In this document: in pieces, positions 49,801 through 61,800 of the stretch
How the letters are laid out: every line of letters begins with the position of its first letter
How positions within the stretch are numbered: the first letter of the stretch is position 1
From: Solea solea
Lineage: Eukaryota > Chordata > Actinopteri > Pleuronectiformes > Soleidae
DNA: 64,000 nucleotides
NCBI RefSeq assembly: GCF_958295425.1
Contig: NC_081136.1
Coordinates: 16,690,881-16,754,880, forward strand
Direction of reading: 5' to 3'
Made by a program: the position numbers and the translations under genes
The notes under the pieces: generated by a model
What the model was told of the DNA's origin: nothing
Seen by the model: the letters and a program-made list of their open reading frames with translations, nothing else
Databases searched by the model: none

Positions 49801-52800
49801 GATACATGGTGAGATACACGATACCAATAATATCCCAATACAAGAATTTTGTGTTAATATCAGCGATACATCACGATATCTGTCTAACTGAAGAAAAAAG
49901 ACAACATACAGTAGCCGCTGTAAACCCCCTCTTCTTTGGCCAGGTAACTTTCGGCCAAGTTTCTCTCATTCATTTGAGCAGTGCTGCCATAAGGAGACAA
50001 GATCAAGTGCTGACGCCCGGCGAGTGAAACTGGCACGGACTGACTAGTGTCAGGGGTGATGTGTGACAGAAGGACCACCGCAAAAGTAAAAGGGGAGGTC
50101 TACAAGACGGTAGTGAGAGCTGATGATGTATGGCTTGGATACAGTGGCAGAGCTGGACGAGGCAGAACTGAAGATGCTCAGGTTTTCATCGCGAGTGACC
50201 AAGATGGACAGGATGAGAAATGTGCATATTCTAGGGATATAGCTCAAGTCAAATGGTTTAGAAATAAAGTAAGAGAGTCAAGGTTGAGGTGGTTTGGTCA
50301 CGTGCAGAAGAGCGATAGTGATTATATTGGACAAAGGATGTTGAAGATGGAGCTGCTGGGCAGGAGGACAAGGGGAAGACCACAGAGAAGGTTCATGGAT
50401 GCTGTGAAGGACGACATGAGGACACAAGGGAGAGGACAAGATGGAGGCATATGATTCACTGTGGTGTCCCCTAAATGGAGAAGCCGAAAGAAGACGACCA
50501 CCAAGCTTATACACAGTAGGCATTTTCTGGTTCCAGCTGACATACTGTATTACTTCTCAGACCAAAACTAGGTGGTGACTAGTTGATATCATCTCCACTG
50601 CTTTCCTACATCCATGAACTTTGGAATATTCAATTCTTTTGAGCATAAACCTTTCTCCTCATCAGTCCAAAAATGTATCAGCCTGGATTTAGCTTCTTCT
50701 CCTTCTGTGTACTATCTTTTATTTGTGTTTATTTTTAACGTTCAGGATTAGTCAAACTAATACAACAACTGGATTTTATTTCTAACATCATGTGAATGCA
50801 CAGACTGACTATATGCTAGACATACACACAGATCACAGACCAGCACAGGCTTCCAGGGCAGACTGGCCCTGCCAACAGCAGAACCCTGGCCAGTTAACAA
50901 GAGCTTGGACCGGATCACAGGATTCAAAATTTATACCAATCACTGTTCCACGTCGGCCGCAGCCAAGCACTCGCTGCCTGGAATTTCCAAAACCAAAATC
51001 AAAAGTTAACCTTTTTTTTTTTAACCATTAAATAATTCTCTATCTGTGAGGTTCGACTTCTCGGGAAGGAGAGTTGATTTCACGCCTACTTATATACATA
51101 AGCCGAGTGGATCACAAATGAATGATTTTTACTGTGGCAATGATTGTTTTAAAGACGCGCAGAGAGAGAGATGGACATGCATGGAATAATTATATTAACT
51201 CAAACACTTGTGCACAGGCTTCTATTTGTTTTCTATCATAATAGAAAATGGCTTTGAAATTAAGACTGCAGGTAGATACATGTACTATACACCATAGAGA
51301 CTAGTGGGGAAAAAACTCAACCGCTTGAGTTTGAAACTACTTTTTACTCCACTATTTGACAGCTGAAATTTAATGTGACTGTGCAATAATGACTTCTTTC
51401 ACCCCTGACTAGAAAATCCCATAACATCCACTCAATCAATGAACTGTGTCAGATGTTATTACATCTCATATACAGGACTTCTCTCTTCTCATCTTTTTTT
51501 TTTTGTCAATCATGATCCGGTACATAACAGAATGTGTCCTTTAGGGAGTGAAAGAAATGTGTGTTTTTTTTTTTGCATGTCTGCGATTAAACCAGGCTGG
51601 ACGAGTGCGTATCCGTCCTCTGGCTTTGCCTCCTTCACACTCTGCAGACCCTCCTCACCTCCTCAATCAAAACAATCTCCCTCTGCATCAGTCAAAGTCT
51701 GCTCCGACTGCTCGCGCTGTTGTTTCTCTCTCCCCTCCAAGGTCTCTGCGCTCACCATGCTGAAGCTTTCCCTGCCTCACCTCTCACCTCGTCTCACCAC
51801 ATTTTCCCCCCGCGATGCGTGCTGCGTATTGTTAACTTTGGCATCTCCAGTCTCTTCCCCTCCACTCCCCCCTCCCCCCATATTCTTTGCTTTCTACGTT
51901 GATATGTGAGAACACTAATATCTGGGAAGAGCTGTTATATAGACACAAATCTCCGTCTTCTGCGTGATGACAGGGGGCTCAGATTGTGGACAGACACGCA
52001 GTTTTCTCCCCTGACAAAATCTGTGTGTCTATCATCGTACATTCTCTTCACTTGCACTGTAAAATAAATCAGTCTATGGTGTCCCAGATGTTCGTCTCAT
52101 CTGGACATGCTGTACAGTATGTCTCGAATGAAACCCAATTATTCCTGCCATATGTTGCACACCACGCACAAAAACAACACACAATGCATACTGACATTTA
52201 CAGGCTGGAAAGATAAGGTGATCCTATCTATACAATCCAATGAAAAACACAAGTCAGCATTTCCAGCTTCTTACACTAGTTTATGTCTCTTTTTATTGCA
52301 AAATACATGAGTATTCTCTTGGAGGAAGGCCACAAAAGTCTGAATTCCCATGGTACTCAATATTTCTTTTTCATCCCAGCACCAAAAACCTATAATTTCT
52401 TTAACAGCACTAAAGGTAACGCGGATCAAAGCTGAGCTCGAGCTGCAAAGTTTTATCACCTGCCACTTTTTGTTCACTCATTTTTCCACAGATATCCTGC
52501 ATCTGTTCCCCTCAAGTGGTGTCTTTCTTGGCAGCCGTGTTCGGCACTCTTTTAAAAACCAGAGTACCCATAAAGAGAGAAGTTATCAAAGTTGTTCTCT
52601 GCTGAACGGCAATAAATTGACAGTGACATTTTGAGTACACTGTCTCCTACTCTGCTGCTGGTCTATCTGTTATGCTTTGTTGTTGTTTTGACCTCAAATT
52701 CAGCATCTCCCGTGTATAACATTTAAAGCTGTAGTCCGTAACTTTTAAATTTAAACCAATTTCTCCGTTTCATTCAAACCATGGTCAAATGGGTTCACAT

Positions 52801-55800
52801 AATGCTGATTACTAAACACTACAATACTGACCAAATTTTTTTCACAAGTCAGTATACAGACAGTATACGGAAACTGACTGGGCATGTGCGCAGAAACAAA
52901 CTTGTGATGATGAGTCGAAGGCAGAGTCTTCTCTGCAGCCTCCGTGTGGCCGGAAAATGGTCATATGGAGTCATCCTATTTTGCTGAGAAATGCACCAAA
53001 TGCCATAACCGAAAAACTTATTATTTCACGGAGTGATTTCATTTTTGGTACAGGCAATTCAGGAGAGGCAGTTTCTACTCTCACTGCACACCAGCGATAA
53101 CTTGGTCTCTTGTTGTCCAGCAACATTTCTTACACTGCACATGGGAAGTGATTAGTTTTATGTCAGATGGAGGCAAGAGCAACATTTTGCTCCTAAAGTG
53201 GAATGGCTGCAAAATGAAAAAAAAAAAAAAAAAAAATCTAAAGTGAATTTGACTGCTCAGAAAACTGAGTCATTCAGCAGTTTGACAGGATAAATGCTTG
53301 TTGTCACTGCCCGCCCCTGCACTGCAGGTGTATACACACAAATTCTCCCTCAGTCAGATCGGATAATATTGCCTGACAGAGGTTTTGTTTTTTGAGAAAG
53401 GACACAGCATACAGGTCATATTACATCATTCCTGTTGATAAAGTCCAAACAAAGAAAGAAGAAAAACAACAGCAACGCATATTTTTTGTCTTTTGTCTTT
53501 TCTAAGCAATTATGATATGACTTTTCACAAATTTGGAAACAACTACCTTTCCCCAAAAGTTTGACAAGCCAAATCCACATTTTTAGAGAGGCATTTCTTC
53601 CGGAAAACTAATTATATGAATTGACCCAAAACAAATAAGATAGCTTCATAAATGCTCCTGTAACTAAATAATAACAGCAAAACCAGGCAACATGACAAGA
53701 TTAACCTATGAATCTTTTGCTGGAGCTGTAGACAATCTATCCAGCAATGCTTCACTCTGCCTTATGTTAGAAATAGATCCTAACTTGACAAGCTGTCTTG
53801 ATGATAAATGCTCCCAAATTATTGGCGAGAGCCATCCAAGCAGAAAAAGTAGAGTCAGCGTAGCACGACAATTAAGTCCACATTAAGCACAAAGGATGCT
53901 GTGTGATTGCCTTTGTGCGGACTTGACTAGAGCTGATGGCATTTTGACCTCAGCTGCTTCTGCTGCTGCTTCTCTCTCTCTGCACAGACCTCCACTCAGA
54001 TGGCTGACATTAACCTTTTTTCTTCTTTTTTCTTCTCAATTTTATGTTCCCCAGCTTCAGCCAGACACGCCGCTGTTTTCTCTGAGCAGCTTCCAAAGAT
54101 ATAAACGAAGAGAATGAAAGGTAAAGCAGAATTTACATACCTTCTCGCCTATATCGCCTTTCGGTCCTTCTTCACCCAGATCACCCTGCGATGAAAACAC
54201 ACAGAGGCAATCACACACAGAGCCTACATTATGGCGAGAATGTGTTAGAGCTGAACAGCTGAGAACGATGAGGATCTAAAAAATCTAAAGGAAAAGCACG
54301 ATTGCTTTAACATCATTGCCAAACCTGAATACACATAACACACAGTAGGACTTTGGACAAATCTTCAGTGCCTGTGATTGACTGCACTGTAAAACTCCTT
54401 AATGGATACTTGGAGTCAAATCCAAGAGATGAAGTGCCATTACGTACGTGCATGTTGAATTCACTTTGGTCACTAACTGAGTCATCCCCACATGGTTTGA
54501 ATATGACCGTTTTCAGGTGATGTAATACACTCTGTGGGGCATAATGGAGGCCATAAACTCCTGGCAGTGACTGGGAAAAATATACCTCCTAAATTCACAT
54601 GTTTTCCATCTCACCATTATAAAACCAGATTGAATGTCAGAGCAGTATTTAGCCAAACCAGCAGTGGGCCTCGGTGGATGGTAGTTGATGGTCGAATAGA
54701 CTGGTCCAGACTGAAATTAGCCAGCTGACATAGGGCGAAAAGGCCTGGACAGGTCGCCAGTCCTCACTCACTCACTCTCACATTCACACCTATGGTCATT
54801 TAGAGTGTCCAAATAACATCTGCATGTTTTTGGACTGTGAGAGGAACCGGAGAAAATGCAAACTCCATAGAGTTTGCATGGAGTTTGCCGACCCAGGCCC
54901 TTGGTCGGCCTGGGTCGACAACCCATCTCTTTTTGCTCTAAGGCAACAGTGCTAGCCCCTATTCCACTGTGTGGCCCTCTCATCAAATCTTTAATTTGAC
55001 TATTTCTACATAAATTCATGATCCTTCGATGATGATCCTATTTATGGGCTTTTCCTCTGCTGCCATGAGATAAGATAAATTGTATGTGTTTAGTATGAAA
55101 ATGGAAAGCATTACACTTGTTTATTGTCAGCACCTTAGCATTTAGCTTAGTGCATCACTCTCTCTGTACAGCCACCAGCCGCCATTGTGAAATAAAATCC
55201 TTGTACTTGATGTAAATCCAGGTTAAATGTATTTTTAATCCAACAGTTTAAAATAAAGCCAAGATTTGAGCCCACTCTAACAGGGTCTGTTTTTCTTAAA
55301 AACAAACAGTTATTATCTGTTAGAGGTTGGCATAGTTATTTTGAATTTGTCTGCCAACTGTTAAGTTCAGAAACCGTTGCCAAGAACAACAGTTTCTCTT
55401 GAAATAAAAGCTCATACATGGCACTTCATAGGAGTGAGTATAATTGCCGCTTTTGGACAGGGAACTGATCACGTCAAAATCGACAATATTTCAAGAAAGG
55501 TTATTCACATTTTAAAATGAAAGGTCGTGTCCTTGTGGAGAAAAAAAAGACTAAACAGGTTCTGGGGCTGATGTCAAGTATTTATCGGGAAGTTATAATG
55601 TTTGATGAAGGAAACAATTACTCTTCTGAAAGTCTTTAGTTCAAAGGAGGCAAATAGCTTTTTTATGCACTCTCATCACTCCCACAAACATGGCTGTGGG
55701 CACAGAACACTACTTTTTTTTAAAGTCAGTTTTCTTCTCTGGCACTTGAACGTTTACTCCAATTTTTGCTCTAAATGTTATTATTCATGCACTTTTTTTT

Positions 55801-58800
55801 TCATTACATCGTCTAAACTGCTGTTTTTTTTTTTTTTAACTTCTAAAAGCCTAAAATTGTTGAAAGGTTGTATCTACAATTTACTTGCATGCAACCCAGT
55901 AAAAAGGCCAAAGCTTCAGCAACAGTCGACCTTGGCAGGCCACTGCATTATACATTATTATTGTACTACTGAAGTAATGGGCAGCCCATGGCCAAGCAGA
56001 ACAGGAACTTGGCTTGTAACCGGAGGGTTGCCGGTTCAAGAGCCTTCAAAGGCTTGGACACTCTAAATTGCCCCAGTTTTTTTTGTTTTTTGGGGGGGGT
56101 TATTTTGATATACCAAAATAACCAACGCCAACCGTCCCATTCTTAGGCACCCTTCCCTTGGGGTACCAGACTCCAGGCTCCACCCATGACAGTCAGCTGA
56201 TCGTGCAACAGAAAAACCTCACTCCCTTGAGATCGGTGTAATTATCCCATGGAAGTTGAAGTTATCGCCTGCAGTCTACTCCCATGCAAAGCTTGATGTC
56301 TTGTTAAGACAAACAGCCACAAACTGAGCAGGATAAATAAAGAGCTGCTGGATGTTCTCCATTGTTGTCTGTAGGGTCATGTCCGACGTCATTGCCGCGT
56401 GTTGTCGTCACACTGGTTCGCATTGGCTGATGCAACCATCAGGCACAGAACAAACCCCGCCTTCCAAGGTACTATTCTCAGTGGAAACGAAAGCCTGACC
56501 CTGAGCTTTACCATTCCAAACTGTACCGCTCTGTACATAAATTAACGAATGGGTGTTTTGTGTCAGGAAGTGCATTCTCGTAAAAAAAAATATCATTAAT
56601 AATTTCAGCACAACCAACACTCCACAGAACAGTTACAATACTGGGAACAATGGTTGCTGACTACAAGACCACATTATTACACTGTGTGTATTAATGAAGG
56701 GAGGTGAGTCTCTGATTTGACCAGAAACTGGGATCAACTGCCTGAAGCTCTTGACTCGGTGTTCAAACCTCCCACCCGCTGCTGTCCAAACACAGCGAAC
56801 ACGGGCACCATAAGAATCACAGAATGGTGAGAATAAGGCTGCCTCGCCTCAGCAAGGCCATTGTGTGTGTTCAGATGCCTGGAGTTCGATTAACTGGGTT
56901 CAAGTTTTGTGACTCACTGGATGGCCAAATCTCAGAGGGGAGTCCCGTTTGGGAAAAAAAAAACTAAGCTGGAGCTTGACAAGTAAAGGCAGAGCTGCCA
57001 TCATTTTACCACAGTGGCTGCTCCAACACATGGCGGGATATCAAGAGTGACGCTAACAATAATGTTTGCCGTTCTGAATTAGTGCTTTACCTTTTCACCT
57101 CTCTCTCCCATTTCACCCTGTTGGGAAAGAAAGCAGAGCATTAGACACACAAAATAGCTCAGGTGGAGTTGGGTTCATTCAGGGGAATTACTGCAGCCAC
57201 TGAGGGTCAGATTGTATCTGGGGTTAAATTCATGTTAGATTATAGAAAGTCTCTCATGTTATGGCTGTCTTCCCCAGTTACACCCTCAACTATTAGCTTT
57301 TAGAAGCATTTTTCATAGTCATAGTAAAATAAATTGTCAAAGATTAACAAGCTATAATCCTAATTTTAAAGATACATCATGCACATCTACAAATATACAT
57401 TCACATAATAGAAATGTGCTATTAATTATCATTGACATACAGGCAAACACAGATCATGTAAAAATGATGTCCAACACAAATGCATGGACTGAAATGGTCA
57501 AAAAACATGAAATAAATTCAACAAAATCAATGTTTTTTTTTTGAAGGGGAAGCATGGATAAAAGTTGAAATGATGTGAAAATTAAAAAAGAAAAAAGGAT
57601 TGCTGTGATTTAAGAACAATAAGAGCACACAGAATGTGTGCATCAGACCTTGGCTCCAGGGACACCGTCCAGTCCTGGGATGCCAATATCCCCCTATGGA
57701 CAGCATAACATACACACAGTGGCTGTATTGAGCGTGCTGTTTTAGCAATGTGAGCTCAAGATTTAAGAGATTTGACGTCAGGCGAGACAAAAGGACCTTA
57801 TGTTTTCTCCCAAGATAAATAGATAACGTTTAGCCTTTACAAAGGTTAGGTTCGAGTCATGAGACTTCACTGGTATAACAGTAGAACAGAAGGCATGGAC
57901 TTTACACTTGTTCATAAACACCATAACATGAAACAAGAATCAATCAAGTATTAAAACCACAGACTGAAAGAAGAGAAACGAGCCATAATCACCTGTGCTT
58001 TGATTTTAAATATGAACAAAGTCCATGTGATGAATGCTGGTTTACGGTTAGTGTGAGACTGACAGACTGACTGCCTGCTCGCCACAGAAACCAAACTCAG
58101 TTCTCCTCTTGCCAAAAATAATTAACCTATAGTGACCTTTTGCAAACCCACAACATCATTAGCCTTTTAGAGAAGTTGTGGCTGCTCCTGTTCCTCATCC
58201 AGGAACAGATTACTTGAACTGGATGATTCTGATTAATGTAACCAGGCTGGAAAATTAGGAAATCTATTATTGGAATTTATTTATCATTATTTTTATTCTT
58301 TGGATTAAAATGTCTGCTGCTGCTCAGTGCTGCATATGAGGAACACTGGGCTAGTATGGCAGCCCAAGTGGAAGGAAATTGGGCTTGTAATTCAAGGGTA
58401 GGTCAATGGCTGGTGTATTCCTTAAAAAGGTTGCCCTCCCTGGGCGCAAGTGAGTCTTCAAAATTGTGTGTTCACTACTGGTATGTAATAAATACTGGTC
58501 AAATTCACTAATTGGTGTGTGTGTGGAAATAATAATAATTCAATATCTCCCACCAATGTATTTATTTTCTGTCTTTATTCTTCATGATGCATTCTCCATG
58601 AAGCATTATGGGAATATAATTGCACTTTTCCATTACACAGTTCTAGCACTACTTGGTTCGACTCGACGCTTTTTAGGTACCTGCTCTGGCAAGGTTCCAA
58701 GTGAGCTGAGCCGATACTAAAATGTGACTTTAACAGACTGCTGGCCACTGATTGGCAGAGAGTGTTGTTACTGGAAGAGTCATGAGCGTGACATCTGACA

Positions 58801-61800
58801 CAAGACTCAAACCAATGCTACTGTATAACTTTAAAAGACTTAAAAAGCCTAAAAAAAACATGCATTAATCTTCAACATTTAGCATGGACATTTCTAAAAT
58901 CTCAATAATTAACAGGAGTCTGGTGTATTTAGCAGCAGCACTGCCGAAAGCAGAAAGATCGTGTGTTGAATCACAACCCGTTCAGCTGTATTTCAGTTCA
59001 GTGAGTCTGCGCTCTCTCACACGCGCAGCCATGCCATGACGATACCGCCCACAATGAGGAGGTACTATAGTCATGAAAAATGGCAGAGCCTGATACCAAA
59101 CCGAGTAGAGTAGAGCCAAGTAGAGCTAGAACCGTGCAATGGAAAAGCGCCATTTGTGTGTGTATGATCCGTGTAAAGGGAGTACACAACCCTCACCCAT
59201 CACCCACCCCATACTGCACCACTTGTGGTGAGAGTGGATCATAAATGCTGGAATCGCGTATCATCCATCAGCTCACATATGGGAGTCATTGCCATAATGA
59301 TGATGGAGTATGATTAAAAAACTCCTAAACTGCCGCTGATAAGGTTTGCATTAGCGATCACTCCCCTTTTCTGTGGATATCTATGTCAGATCAATGTGAT
59401 GTCTGCCAGTCAACCTGCCACTGCGGGCAGGGCGGCATTAACTGCAGCAGAGTTCAACTTTCTGCATGAGTGACACTTACATACCATAAGATATTCTATT
59501 TAATAACTGCGTATGGAGTTGTGTTTCATGGGTGCTGGGAAAAAAAACCACACTTGCTCACACAAGTATGGAATCAGGCCTTCAGATTTTGTCATCTCCA
59601 GAGTTCACTTTAAAATGAAACTCCTACACTCTGGTTCTTATTACAGCCATGCGTGCCTTTTTCCTCTCATACCGCATCTTTCTTTATATAAATGCATACT
59701 TGAGACTAGAAAGATGGTGCCTCTGAACATCATCCCCTCACTCGTTCTCTCCGCTTGTGCCATTTATTTGTTCTGGAATAAATGTGCTTTCCATTTCTCC
59801 CTCCCCCATCGTGCAACACCTGCACTGTGTCTTCTTTATTTCGGATTCAAAATGAGACCCAGAGAGAGAGAGATTGGGGAGTGAGATTCACAGGCGGCAC
59901 AAACAGGTACTTAGCGGTTAAGACTTGAAGATGCAGCCCAGGGGAAATCTCCCAAACAGGAGGGCGGATGTGAAAAGTGCAACATGTGGATTAATAAGAA
60001 AATATTAAAGTGAATGTTGTTTATTGAGGACGTCATTATATTACATTCAAACTAATCTATTCTTTTGAGGTACTAATATCAGGACATAAAGACTTTGATC
60101 AAAAGTAGACATACTTTCTTTTTCACAGTCCAGTCTCATATTGTAACAACAATAAATTATTTTATATTGTTCCAACAACAAAAAAAACATAGACTGTTAG
60201 AACAATATAACATTACATTATACAAACTGTCAATTTTGTACATTATGTTCTCATTCAGATGTTTAGATTTTAAGTACAACACATGTGAGTGGACACTAGT
60301 GTGATTGACAGCTGGTATTGTCACCACTCTGATGTTTCTCGTTAGCCACCATCTCTTTTCTCTGGAACACTTTTTTGTTTTTACACTGTTTTGTGTTTTT
60401 ATTATACCATATTTTTGTATTAATATCTTCAGACTTGTATGTATTTTCAGGGCAAGTGCAATATTCATCTTTTTTATTAGTTATCTATAATCCCTTTGTT
60501 AGCTGTTTGTAGAGTCTGGCTGTGTACTGTTCTGTAGATATTGTAGCACTTTTGCTAAAGATAAATCTTTTTAATTTGAACTTTCTTTTGCAAAATGTCT
60601 CTGATTCTGAAAGCTTTGAAAACACTTAGCATCTTAACAACATATACACAAATGTTGTTTGTATGGACTCACCTTCAGTCCATCAACGCCTGGAACGCCA
60701 GGAGGCCCGAGGGAACCCTGGAAAATAAACACAAAAGCCTTAAGGTGTCATAACAGTGCTGTTGCTAGCTGGCAAAAAATCATATAACCATGCAGGTTTG
60801 CTTTCTCCAGCTGGTCCAAAACACTGCTACAGTCGGCTCATCACCAGAACAACCACACATGAGCACATCACTCCAGGTCTTGCTGCCCATTAGTTTCTGT
60901 AATGACTTTTAAATTATTAGCGTCAAATCCATATCACCAAACTCTTAAATAGATATATTTCAGCCCAAGCACTGAGATCAGCTGATGGAGCCCTTCTTCT
61001 TTTCCCGAAATCCCAATTTGTAACATGAGGAGATCGCGTCTTTACTATTAGAGCCTTTGGAACTCTCTCCATAATGACCTCCGACCAATTACGTCCCTAC
61101 CACCTGCAGTGCCCAAACCATCTCAGAGTGGACCCATCAAACAAAAGAAACCTAAAATCCGTCAGAGAAAGTATATAAAAATAAAACTATACGTCAGTCT
61201 AAAGTCAGCACCACATAAGAATGCTGCCAACCTCACTTCAGCACAAACATCAGTGGGAAAAAGTAATATCTGCTCAGTAGGAAGGCAGAAGGCGAGAATG
61301 GGAGAATGATTCTGTTGAGCTTTAAACTCTAGTGGTTTGCGTATGTTGGCGACTTGAGCTGATTTCCTGTTACCATAGTCACGTTAACATATCAGTAAAT
61401 GAGTCACGAGGACTTGAATCAAGTCAACATTTTAAATTTGTCAGTCTTCACTGTATCCAAAAATCGGCAGGGATGAAGGAGACATTTTTTTTTTGATAAA
61501 ACATATTGTTCCTACTATGATGAATTCTAACATATTACTCACACTATACTTTTGATCACATAACGACACCATGTCAATCTCTAAGGTGATGAAACTTGAC
61601 TAACTGTTGACGTAGCCCTTCTGTTAAACACAGCACTCCACTGGCGGCGGATCTAATTGAGCAGCCTCGAGCTCGGCTTATGAGTCACTAACATGGCGAT
61701 GTGTCATCATTGACCCCCTTCACACACACACACACACACACTCTGCTCCCACACCGATGGGAGGCCATGCCGACAGATGACAGCGCAGACAGGAAGTGTC

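Noticed and set aside
50047..50454. 135-codon + strand open frame
   Set aside because: It is the C-terminal end of a decayed LINE reverse transcriptase, not a host gene.
51439..51909. 156-codon + strand open frame
   Set aside because: It is Ser/Pro/Phe-rich and comes from a pyrimidine-rich tract in several overlapping frames; no splice context or recognised similarity.
55602..56066. 154-codon + strand open frame
   Set aside because: Low-complexity Phe/Leu/Ser composition from T-runs, running into a SINE; no sign of coding selection.
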